From NCBI GenBank assembly GCA_021798635.1, contig JAJZGH010000237.1, positions 1 through 7,230 of the forward strand: a DNA stretch of 7,230 nt. Reading direction: 5' to 3'. The translations under genes were made by a program, and so were the position numbers. This document shows positions 1-4,755 of this stretch, piece after piece; position 1 is the stretch's first letter; each line of letters begins with the position of its first letter. The notes below the pieces were generated by a model. It searched no databases. It saw only the letters and a program-made list of their open reading frames with translations, and was not told the DNA's origin. The DNA is from Planctomycetota bacterium. GTDB taxonomy: Bacteria > Planctomycetota > Phycisphaerae > WQYP01.

Positions 1-192
1 AAAACATTTACCTCTCCCCATGCCGGTTCCATTGAAAAGTCTTTCGCCCCGCTGGTGCAGTACCGCCTGGATCACTTAAAACAGTGGGCCCAACCCGTGC
101 TGGTCGGCCCCGCGCAAACCCAGCCTGCGGCAACCCAACCATCAGCTACGGCACCAGTCGCAAAACCGGTGGCCCCCGCCCCGGCAAAATAG
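1..192 (+). CDS. 3' end of an unrecognised gene (partial, 63 codons visible)
   Basis: Frame 1 is open from the first base of the window to a TAG at 190-192, giving the last 63 residues of a protein whose start lies outside. I do not recognise the family. The first ~35 residues look like ordinary folded sequence (…APLVQYRLDHLKQWAQPV…, amphipathic, probably helical). From about residue 38 the chain becomes a low-complexity tail rich in Pro, Ala, Thr and Gln (TQPAATQPSATAPVAKPVAPAPAK in part), typical of a disordered C-terminus or linker. Such ATQP-type tails are, in my experience, frequent in Planctomycetota proteins, a weak taxonomic hint. A GC-rich hairpin begins 8 bases after the stop, consistent with the end of a transcription unit. 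An overlapping 81-codon frame at 84-329 is probably a shadow. Confidence 0.7.
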   Translation, partial: KTFTSPHAGSIEKSFAPLVQYRLDHLKQWAQPVLVGPAQTQPAATQPSATAPVAKPVAPAPAK

Positions 193-200
193 CCGCGATT

Positions 201-224
201 CGCCCCCGTGATGCACGGGCGGCG
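201..224 (+). terminator. GC-rich hairpin after the upstream gene, no U-tract
   Basis: CGCCCCCGTG (201-210) pairs with CACGGG-c-GGCG (214-224), making a 10-bp stem with one bulged C and an ATG loop. It starts 8 bases after the stop of the preceding gene. The downstream sequence (tgcggatttggg) has no run of Ts, so it is not a canonical intrinsic terminator. It may protect an mRNA 3' end or act with Rho. Confidence 0.4.
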
Positions 225-333
225 TGCGGATTTGGGATTGTACGTGCCGGGGTGGGCGGGGATTTTATTCTTGGGTATTGTCTCGCGTCGAACCGTGACG
301 CTGCCGCTAACGGCGGTGCGCGGATTTGAGATT

Positions 334-357
334 AGCTCGATGCGGCAGCGTCGAGCT
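334..357. repeat. 10-bp inverted repeat with a 4-base loop
   Basis: AGCTCGATGC (334-343) and GCGTCGAGCT (348-357) form a 10-bp stem with one T·G wobble and a GGCA loop. No T-run follows on the + strand. It lies 62 bases upstream of the candidate -35 box of the transporter operon. It could be a regulatory palindrome (AGCTCGA…TCGAGCT is a 7-base perfect dyad at DNA level) or simply a second hairpin in the upstream transcript's 3' region. Confidence 0.45.
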
Positions 358-418
358 GGCTGCGGAATGTGGTTGACCGCGGCGACGCATTTCGCGCGTC
401 ACGATTGATCCGGCACGA

Positions 419-447
419 TTGACGGCAGCACTGAAGCCGCGCAGAAT
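419..447 (+). promoter_or_regulatory. Candidate sigma70-type promoter of the ABC operon
   Basis: TTGACG (419-424, 5 of 6 to TTGACA) is separated by exactly 17 bases from CAGAAT (442-447, 4 of 6 to TATAAT). It would start transcription near 454 and give a ~47-base leader before the ATG at 501. The -35 box lies inside the second copy of a short direct repeat (ACGATTGA at 401 and 415). This is a consensus match by eye only. Confidence 0.35.
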
Positions 448-500
448 ACCGCTTTCAGAACACGGGGAGAATTCGCCGTATCAACTGAAAGGGCTTTTGC

Positions 501-1430
501 ATGCCCGGTTCCGATGAAGCCATGCTCTTTGAACTTTCGGGCGTCACGAAAACCTACGGCGCGATTACCGCCCTGGATGATCTTTCTCTGCGCGCTAAAC
601 CCGGAGCCATCGGCCTGCTGGGTCCCAACGGTTCCGGTAAAACCACCATGATTCGCACGCTCCTTGGCCTGATTCATGCCGATGCGGGCACCGCACGGGT
701 GTTGGGCATGGATGTGCAGAACCATCCGCTTGATATTCGGCGAAAGATTGGTTTTTCTCCGGAAGATGAATGTCTATTTCCCGGGGTGGCGGGAATTGAG
801 TTCGTGGCGTATGCCGGGGAACTCGTGGGAATGAAAAACAGCGATGCCATGCAGCGCGCCCACGAAGTGCTGGATTATGTCGGCCTGGGTGAAGTGCGGT
901 ATCGCAAAGTGGAATCCTATTCCTCCGGCATGAAGCAGCGGCTGAAGCTGGCGGCAGCCATCGTTCATGACCCTCAACTGCTGATTCTTGATGAACCCAC
1001 CAACGGCATGGACCCCGAGGGCCGCGAGGATATGCTGCATCTGGCGCATGATCTGGCTCATCATAAGAACATGAGCGTGCTTTTTTCCAGCCACCTTTTG
1101 CCGGATGTCGAAGCGGTATGCGATTATATTATTGTGCTGGGTGCGGGGAGGCTGCTGGTGCAGGGAGAAATTGCCGCGCTCAAAGCGGCGCACAACCGCT
1201 GCTTTGAAGTGCGGCTCAAGGCAGATGCTGAAATTTTCTCTCGTGAAATCACCAGCATGGGCTGCCTGGTGCGGCAACAGGGGGAAGTGCTGCTGGTGGA
1301 AATTCCGCAAGGCGGTTCACCGGCTATGCTGTGGCAGGCCGCGGCGGTGCATCAGCAGCAGATTCGCCACCTGCGACCGCAGCGCAGCACCCTGGAAGAG
1401 GTTTTTCTTAATGCCGTGGAGCATGTGTAA
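501..1430 (+). CDS. ABC-2 type exporter ATP-binding protein (module 1)
   Basis: A 309-residue cytoplasmic ATPase that would power the membrane protein encoded next. It has a full nucleotide-binding domain: Walker A GPNGSGKT at 41-48, Q-loop region around SPEDE at 86-90, signature YSSGMKQR at 140-147, Walker B LLILDE at 160-165, D-loop GMDP at 169-172 (Met where Leu is usual), and switch His198 in SSH. The ~100 residues after the domain end in a STLEEVF motif, typical of the DrrA/CcmA/NosF-like class of drug, polysaccharide and cofactor exporters. ATG 501 is chosen because AAAGGG (488-493) sits 7 bases upstream. ATG 522 is possible but has no such site. The gene heads a four-gene block and its TAA shares one base with the next ATG. 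The substrate cannot be read from the sequence. Confidence 0.93.
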   Translation: MPGSDEAMLFELSGVTKTYGAITALDDLSLRAKPGAIGLLGPNGSGKTTMIRTLLGLIHADAGTARVLGMDVQNHPLDIRRKIGFSPEDECLFPGVAGIEFVAYAGELVGMKNSDAMQRAHEVLDYVGLGEVRYRKVESYSSGMKQRLKLAAAIVHDPQLLILDEPTNGMDPEGREDMLHLAHDLAHHKNMSVLFSSHLLPDVEAVCDYIIVLGAGRLLVQGEIAALKAAHNRCFEVRLKADAEIFSREITSMGCLVRQQGEVLLVEIPQGGSPAMLWQAAAVHQQQIRHLRPQRSTLEEVFLNAVEHV

Positions 1431-2575
1431 TGCCCATTATTGATCAAGGTTATCAGCACTGGTCCGGAGACCTCTCAAGCCACGCGTGGCGCTGGTTGGC
1501 GGTGACGCGACAGGGCATAAAAATTACCATGCGTAATCGCTTTCTGCGCTATGTGCTTTTTGCGGCGTGGGTACCGGCGGTGGCGCTGGTGGCGATGCTG
1601 TCCGGCTGGGGATTGCTGGAACGCAAATCCACCATGGTTTCCACGTTTAAACAATTGATGCGATTTCTGAATCCGGGCGTGGTGGCGGACCCGCGCTATT
1701 ACCGCGTGGAGATATGGCAATTATCCTACGGTTACTTTCTGCACGTTGAACTGTTTTTTTCGATGATTCTGATTCTGCTGGTCGGCCCCAGCCTGATCAG
1801 CCAGGATTTGCGCGTCAATGCGTTGCCGCTTTATTTTTCGCGGCCCCTGCGGCGCGTGGATTATTTTCTGGGAAAGCTGGGGGTCATTGTGGCTTTTCTG
1901 GGCATGGTGCTGATTGTGCCGGCGGTGGTAGCGTATATTTTCGGATTGCTGTTCAGCCTGGATATCAGTGTGATTCCCGACACGTTCGCCATTCTCCTGG
2001 AGGTAGTGGCGTATGGGCTGATCATCGCACTTTCGGCCGGGACGCTGATCCTGGCTTTGTCGGGATTGTCACGAAATTCCCGTTACGTGGCTCTGATGTG
2101 GCTGGGGCTGTGGTTTGTCAGCAGCGTGGTGGGGTCCATGCTGGAAGGCGTGCATCACCAGCAGATGCGTTATGCGGCGTATGCTCACGCACAACAAATC
2201 CAGACACGCCGCCTTCAGGCTGATCGTAAGGCCGGTAAAACGAAATCCGAGTGGGCACGGGAAGCGGCGACTTGGCAGCAGTCTCAGGTGGCTTATCAAG
2301 CCTCGGTGCTGCATGACCGACAAACGGATTGGCGGCCACTGGTATCGTATACCGGTAATCTTTCCCGCCTTGAAGATCATTTATTGGGATTAAACAACGC
2401 GTGGCGGAAACTGGCAAAACTCGAACCCAGTATCACAGCGCGTAACCGCCTGCTGGCGCGGAATACCGGGCCGCAGTTTCCCTGGTATTGGTCCGCGGCC
2501 GTAATAATGTTTCTGTTTGGGCTTTCTTTATGCATACTGAATCTGTCCATACGATCGCTGGATCGGCTGAAGTAG
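1430..2575 (+). CDS. ABC-2 type transporter permease with large extracytoplasmic loop (module 1)
   Basis: A 381-residue integral membrane protein, the presumed channel partner of the preceding ATPase. I see six membrane segments near residues 41-63, 105-124, 150-177, 185-212, 219-238 and 352-373. Between segments 2 and 3 is the ABC-2 hallmark SRPLRRVDYFLGK (137-149), the cytoplasmic part that contacts the ATPase. Positive-inside reasoning puts both ends in the cytoplasm and two loops outside: 64-104, and a 110-residue hydrophilic, Gln/Ala/Arg-rich loop at 240-350. The second loop is unusually long, and this length (381) exceeds the ~250-300 common for simple ABC-2 permeases. The start overlaps the upstream stop (TAATG) and GGAG (1418-1421) lies 8 bases before it, so translation is probably coupled. 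The end overlaps the next gene by 46 bases. Confidence 0.88.
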   Translation: MPIIDQGYQHWSGDLSSHAWRWLAVTRQGIKITMRNRFLRYVLFAAWVPAVALVAMLSGWGLLERKSTMVSTFKQLMRFLNPGVVADPRYYRVEIWQLSYGYFLHVELFFSMILILLVGPSLISQDLRVNALPLYFSRPLRRVDYFLGKLGVIVAFLGMVLIVPAVVAYIFGLLFSLDISVIPDTFAILLEVVAYGLIIALSAGTLILALSGLSRNSRYVALMWLGLWFVSSVVGSMLEGVHHQQMRYAAYAHAQQIQTRRLQADRKAGKTKSEWAREAATWQQSQVAYQASVLHDRQTDWRPLVSYTGNLSRLEDHLLGLNNAWRKLAKLEPSITARNRLLARNTGPQFPWYWSAAVIMFLFGLSLCILNLSIRSLDRLK

Positions 2576-3507
2576 GACCGATCATTGCTTTCCACGATGT
2601 CAGCAAGTGGTATGGCAATGTCATCGGTCTTAATAAGCTCACGCTCCAAATACGCGCCGGAGTTACCGGCCTGCTGGGGCCTAACGGCGCGGGCAAATCA
2701 ACGCTGCTGCAATTGGCCACCGGACAGCTTTTTCCCAGCAAAGGGCGTGTAGAGATATTTGGCCAGGCCGCTTGGAACAACCCGGCCCTGAATCGCCGCA
2801 TCGGACTGTGCCCTGAACAAGATGCGCTTTATGAATGGATGACCGGAGCTGATTTTGTCATTACCTGCGCCCGCCTGGCGGGTATGAACCGTGTGCAGGC
2901 GCGGCAGGCGGCCCGGCGGTCTCTGGAAGCTGTGGGCATGACGCCGCACAAATCGCGGGTGATCCGCGGTTATTCCAAAGGCATGAGGCAGCGCACCAAA
3001 CTGGCGCAGGCGCTGGTGCATGATCCGGAAATTCTGTTTCTGGATGAACCTATGACCGGTACCGACCCCGTAGCGCGGCGCGATCTGATGGATATCATTC
3101 ATAGGCTTGCACAGGCTGGAAAAAGCGTAGTGGTTTCCAGCCATGTTCTGCACGAAGTAGAGACACTGACACCCAATATTATTCTCCTGAACCATGGCCG
3201 ACTGCTGGCGCAGGGGCACATCCGGCAGATTCGTGATTTGATGGACCAGCATCCGCATCGCATTGTGCTGGTCTGTGAAAATTGCCGGGCGCTTGCCGCG
3301 AGCCTGATGCAGTGGCCGGACGTGGCTGCCATCCACGTTCATGCCGTGGCCAATCATCCGCAATCACTGATGGTTGAAACCTGCGAGCCGGACACGTTTT
3401 ACGCGCGGTTACCGCAGCTTGTTGCGCAAGAGAACTGGGCTATTGCGGAAGTTTATTCCGAAGACGACAACCTCGATGCGGTGTTCCGATATCTGGTGAA
3501 CAAATGA
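2530..3507 (+). CDS. ABC-2 type exporter ATP-binding protein (module 2)
   Basis: A 325-residue ATPase paralogous to the first one in the block. Motifs, numbered from ATG 2530: Walker A GPNGAGKST 50-58, Q-loop region CPEQD 95-99, signature GYSKGMRQR 147-155, Walker B ILFLDE 168-173, D-loop GTDP 177-180 (Thr where Leu is usual), switch His205. Then comes a ~115-residue C-terminal extension ending in NLDAVFRYLV, the counterpart of LEEVF in the first ATPase. The frame is open to a TTG at 2488, but that adds 14 residues without homology character. ATG 2530 is the last start codon before the domain, so it is preferred. It lies inside the 3' end of the permease gene (46-base overlap) and has no clear ribosome site, suggesting translational coupling. 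The stop overlaps the next start as ATGA. The substrate is unknown. Confidence 0.92.
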   Translation: MHTESVHTIAGSAEVGPIIAFHDVSKWYGNVIGLNKLTLQIRAGVTGLLGPNGAGKSTLLQLATGQLFPSKGRVEIFGQAAWNNPALNRRIGLCPEQDALYEWMTGADFVITCARLAGMNRVQARQAARRSLEAVGMTPHKSRVIRGYSKGMRQRTKLAQALVHDPEILFLDEPMTGTDPVARRDLMDIIHRLAQAGKSVVVSSHVLHEVETLTPNIILLNHGRLLAQGHIRQIRDLMDQHPHRIVLVCENCRALAASLMQWPDVAAIHVHAVANHPQSLMVETCEPDTFYARLPQLVAQENWAIAEVYSEDDNLDAVFRYLVNK

Positions 3508-4427
3508 ATTCTGACCTTGCACAACAAGAACAATCCGCGGTGCCCCCGGCGTCGCCCCAGCCCATGCAGCCCCGCACCGGCGATGCTAAGCTTTCGGGTC
3601 TGCGGTCATTCTGGACGCTTTATACGCTGACCCTGCGGCAGCAACGGCACGGCAAACGCTGGATCGCTCTGGCATTTTTGCTTTTGCTGCCGCCGCTGCT
3701 GGCCATTCTCACCCGATGGACCGATCCGGATGTGCCGGGGCGAGTTTTGGAGTTCAATCTGGCCTTTATGTTGATTCCTCAGGGACTTCTGCCGCTGGTG
3801 GCGCTGTTGTATGCATCGGGCATGATTCAGGATGAACAGGAAGAGCAGACGATTACCTATCTGCTGATTCGACCGATTGCCAAATGGGCGATTTATCTGG
3901 CCAAGCTTCTGGCCACGCTCACTGCGGCCGTGGTGGTGACGGGCGTGGTTACCTCCTTGACGTATGCAGCCATATATACGGGAAATGCCCATCCGCCGGA
4001 CATCCTGATGCGATGCCTGACCGCGTGCAGCGTCCATGCGTTGGCGGTGGTTGCGTACTGCTGTCTGTTTGGCCTGCTGGGCCTGCTGACGCGGCGCGTG
4101 TTGATCGCCGGCATTATTTATATTTCTCTGGTGGAAGGCATTCTGGCTAATCTTCCCTTTGCGATCCGATTAATCACGGTCATTTATTACACCCGCTTGA
4201 TCACGTATCGCGTGCTGTCGTTTACGGTGCCGGTCGGCGGAGGGGCACAGAACCTGGCTGCGGACAGTTGGCAGTTGAATGTTACGCACGATCCGGCTTT
4301 GCAGCATTATCCGCACACCTGGGCCTGCCTGACGATACTGTTGATCGGCAGTGTGGTGTGCAGTTTCCTGGCAGCACTGCGGTGTGCAAATCGTGAATTT
4401 TACGTAAAAACGCCGGATAAAACGTAA
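3504..4427 (+). CDS. ABC-2 type transporter permease (module 2)
   Basis: A 307-residue membrane protein, partner of the ATPase just upstream, whose stop it overlaps by four bases (ATGA). GGTGA at 3495-3499 is a weak ribosome site 4 bases from the ATG. A cytoplasmic N-terminal tail of ~50 residues is Pro/Gln-rich and probably disordered. Six membrane segments follow near 52-70, 86-106, 133-158, 171-195, 198-218 and 273-293. The stretch IQDEQEEQTITYLLIRP (108-124) followed by AKWAIYLAK is the cytoplasmic ABC-2 signature. An external loop of ~54 residues separates segments 5 and 6, the same place where the first permease has its 110-residue loop, so the two permeases share a plan but have diverged. 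The gene could form its own transporter with ATPase 2 or a heteromeric complex with module 1. Sequence alone cannot decide. Confidence 0.88.
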   Translation: MNSDLAQQEQSAVPPASPQPMQPRTGDAKLSGLRSFWTLYTLTLRQQRHGKRWIALAFLLLLPPLLAILTRWTDPDVPGRVLEFNLAFMLIPQGLLPLVALLYASGMIQDEQEEQTITYLLIRPIAKWAIYLAKLLATLTAAVVVTGVVTSLTYAAIYTGNAHPPDILMRCLTACSVHALAVVAYCCLFGLLGLLTRRVLIAGIIYISLVEGILANLPFAIRLITVIYYTRLITYRVLSFTVPVGGGAQNLAADSWQLNVTHDPALQHYPHTWACLTILLIGSVVCSFLAALRCANREFYVKTPDKT

Positions 4428-4432
4428 GGAGA
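4426..4432 (+). promoter_or_regulatory. Strong Shine-Dalgarno-like site without a gene
   Basis: AAGGAGA overlaps the TAA of the second permease and is the best ribosome-binding match I noticed in the window. No ATG, GTG or TTG lies 4-12 bases downstream (acaaccgtacca), and the next ATG (4484) is 51 bases beyond the end of the site. It may be chance or the remnant of a gene that once followed. Confidence 0.3.
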
Positions 4433-4466
4433 CAACCGTACCAGCATAATCAGCACACTGCCGGAC

Positions 4467-4524
4467 GCGCCCGAGAGCACCGGATGGCAATCCGGTGGTT
4501 GACCCCACGCCGCCAACCAACCAC
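4467..4524 (+). repeat. Structured direct repeat, copy A
   Basis: This segment recurs at 4559-4618 with a 94-base period. Over the ungapped core (4472-4524 against 4566-4618) I count 5 mismatches in 53 bases, and copy B has a 2-base insertion near the left end. It contains a perfect 8-bp hairpin, CACCGGAT (4478-4485) with ATCCGGTG (4490-4497), around the loop GGCA. The hairpin arms are identical in both copies while the loop differs (GGCA against GATA), which suggests selection on structure. Confidence 0.85.
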
Positions 4525-4545
4525 CGGGTTATCACCACGGTGCTC
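4475..4545. repeat. Inverted-repeat-bounded element around copy A
   Basis: GAGCACCG (4475-4482) is the perfect reverse complement of CGGTGCTC (4538-4545), bounding a 71-base segment. Inside it AATCCGGTGGTTG (4489-4501) pairs with CAACCACCGGGTT (4518-4530): 13 bp with one T·G wobble. The outer and inner stems can coexist, whereas the short hairpin 4478-4497 excludes both. The segment thus has two alternative folds as RNA. As DNA it resembles a small palindromic element (REP/BIME- or MITE-like). The second copy lacks the right-hand GGTGCTC arm. Confidence 0.6.
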
Positions 4546-4558
4546 TTTAAACCACGAT

Positions 4559-4618
4559 GCGCCCGCGAGAGCACCGGATGATAATCCGGTGGTTGATCCC
4601 CTGCCGCCAACCAACCAC
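4559..4618 (+). repeat. Structured direct repeat, copy B
   Basis: Second copy of the unit at 4467-4524. The 8-bp hairpin is kept perfectly (4572-4579 with 4584-4591, loop GATA). The downstream arm CAACCAC (4612-4618) is followed by a further CAACCACCG at 4624-4632, either of which can pair with CGGTGGTTG at 4587-4595. The CCAACCAACC micro-repeat may have slipped here. Confidence 0.8.
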
Positions 4619-4641
4619 ACAACCAACCACCGACACACCAT

Positions 4642-4671
4642 TTGCAATACCATAGGCTGTTCGCCTAATAT
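4642..4671 (+). promoter_or_regulatory. Weak candidate promoter for ctaB
   Basis: TTGCAA (4642-4647) and TAATAT (4666-4671) are each 4 of 6 to the sigma70 consensus with an 18-base spacer. Transcription would begin near 4678, 78 bases before ctaB, and would run through the T6 hairpin at 4691-4714, which would then be a leader attenuator. This is a speculative match by eye. Confidence 0.22.
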
Positions 4672-4690
4672 GAATGCCGCAAAGGCCGTT

Positions 4691-4714
4691 GCCATGCAGT
4701 GCACGGGCTTTTTT
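4691..4714 (+). terminator. Hairpin followed by T6, upstream of ctaB
   Basis: GCC-a-TGC (4691-4697) pairs with GCA-c-GG(g)C (4701-4708) around an AGT loop, with one A·C mismatch and one bulged G. TTTTTT (4709-4714) follows directly. This is the only hairpin in the window with a proper T-run. It could terminate read-through from the ABC operon, or attenuate ctaB if the promoter is upstream of it. The stem is imperfect. Confidence 0.4.
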
Positions 4715-4755
4715 GAGCGGACAAGCGTTTTGAAGACAAGGCTGCCTGATAATTT

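Larger units (their letters stand above)
193..500. other. 308-base intergenic stretch with two hairpins and a candidate promoter
   Basis: No convincing gene is present. Short open frames here (84-329 and 208-408 on the + strand) have no ribosome site, no recognisable protein features and run through hairpins. What can be seen is a GC-rich hairpin at 201-224, a second at 334-357, a 14-base-period direct repeat containing ACGATTGA (401-408 and 415-422), and a sigma70-like promoter candidate at 419-447. The stretch therefore looks like the terminator of the upstream gene plus the promoter region of the transporter operon. Confidence 0.6.
4428..4755. other. 328-base non-coding stretch between the ABC operon and ctaB
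   Basis: No gene that I can support. The stretch contains two copies of a structured repeat (4467-4524 and 4559-4618), a CAACCAACC-rich extension to 4632, a weak promoter candidate (4642-4671) and a hairpin followed by T6 (4691-4714). A 91-codon frame at 4484-4759 runs through all of these and is rejected. Frames on the minus strand crossing it repeat a peptide only because the DNA repeats. Confidence 0.65.

Noticed and set aside
84..408. Two overlapping + strand frames of 81 and 66 codons after the first gene
   Set aside because: The first overlaps the real partial gene in another frame and the second crosses two hairpins. Neither has a ribosome site or recognisable features.
2698..3363. 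221-codon minus-strand frame
   Set aside because: It lies entirely opposite the second ATPase, whose motifs are unambiguous. The residue composition (His, Arg, Gln-rich) is typical of antisense shadow frames.
4472..4618. Resemblance of both repeat copies to a tRNA anticodon arm (GAGCACCGGAT…ATCCGGTGGTTG)
   Set aside because: The loop would be 8 bases with a 5-bp stem, no D-arm is seen upstream and no GGTTCGA T-arm downstream. No acceptor pairing was found.
4467..4632. CRISPR-like array
   Set aside because: Only two repeats, with internal mismatches, a hairpin filling most of the unit and only ~40 bases between them; no third repeat and no cas gene.
4748..4753. GATAAT just before ctaB as a -10 box for a leaderless transcript
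   Set aside because: It is 5 of 6 to consensus, but only 2 bases separate it from the ATG, so the start site would fall inside the codon region, and no -35 box is seen at 17-18 bases.
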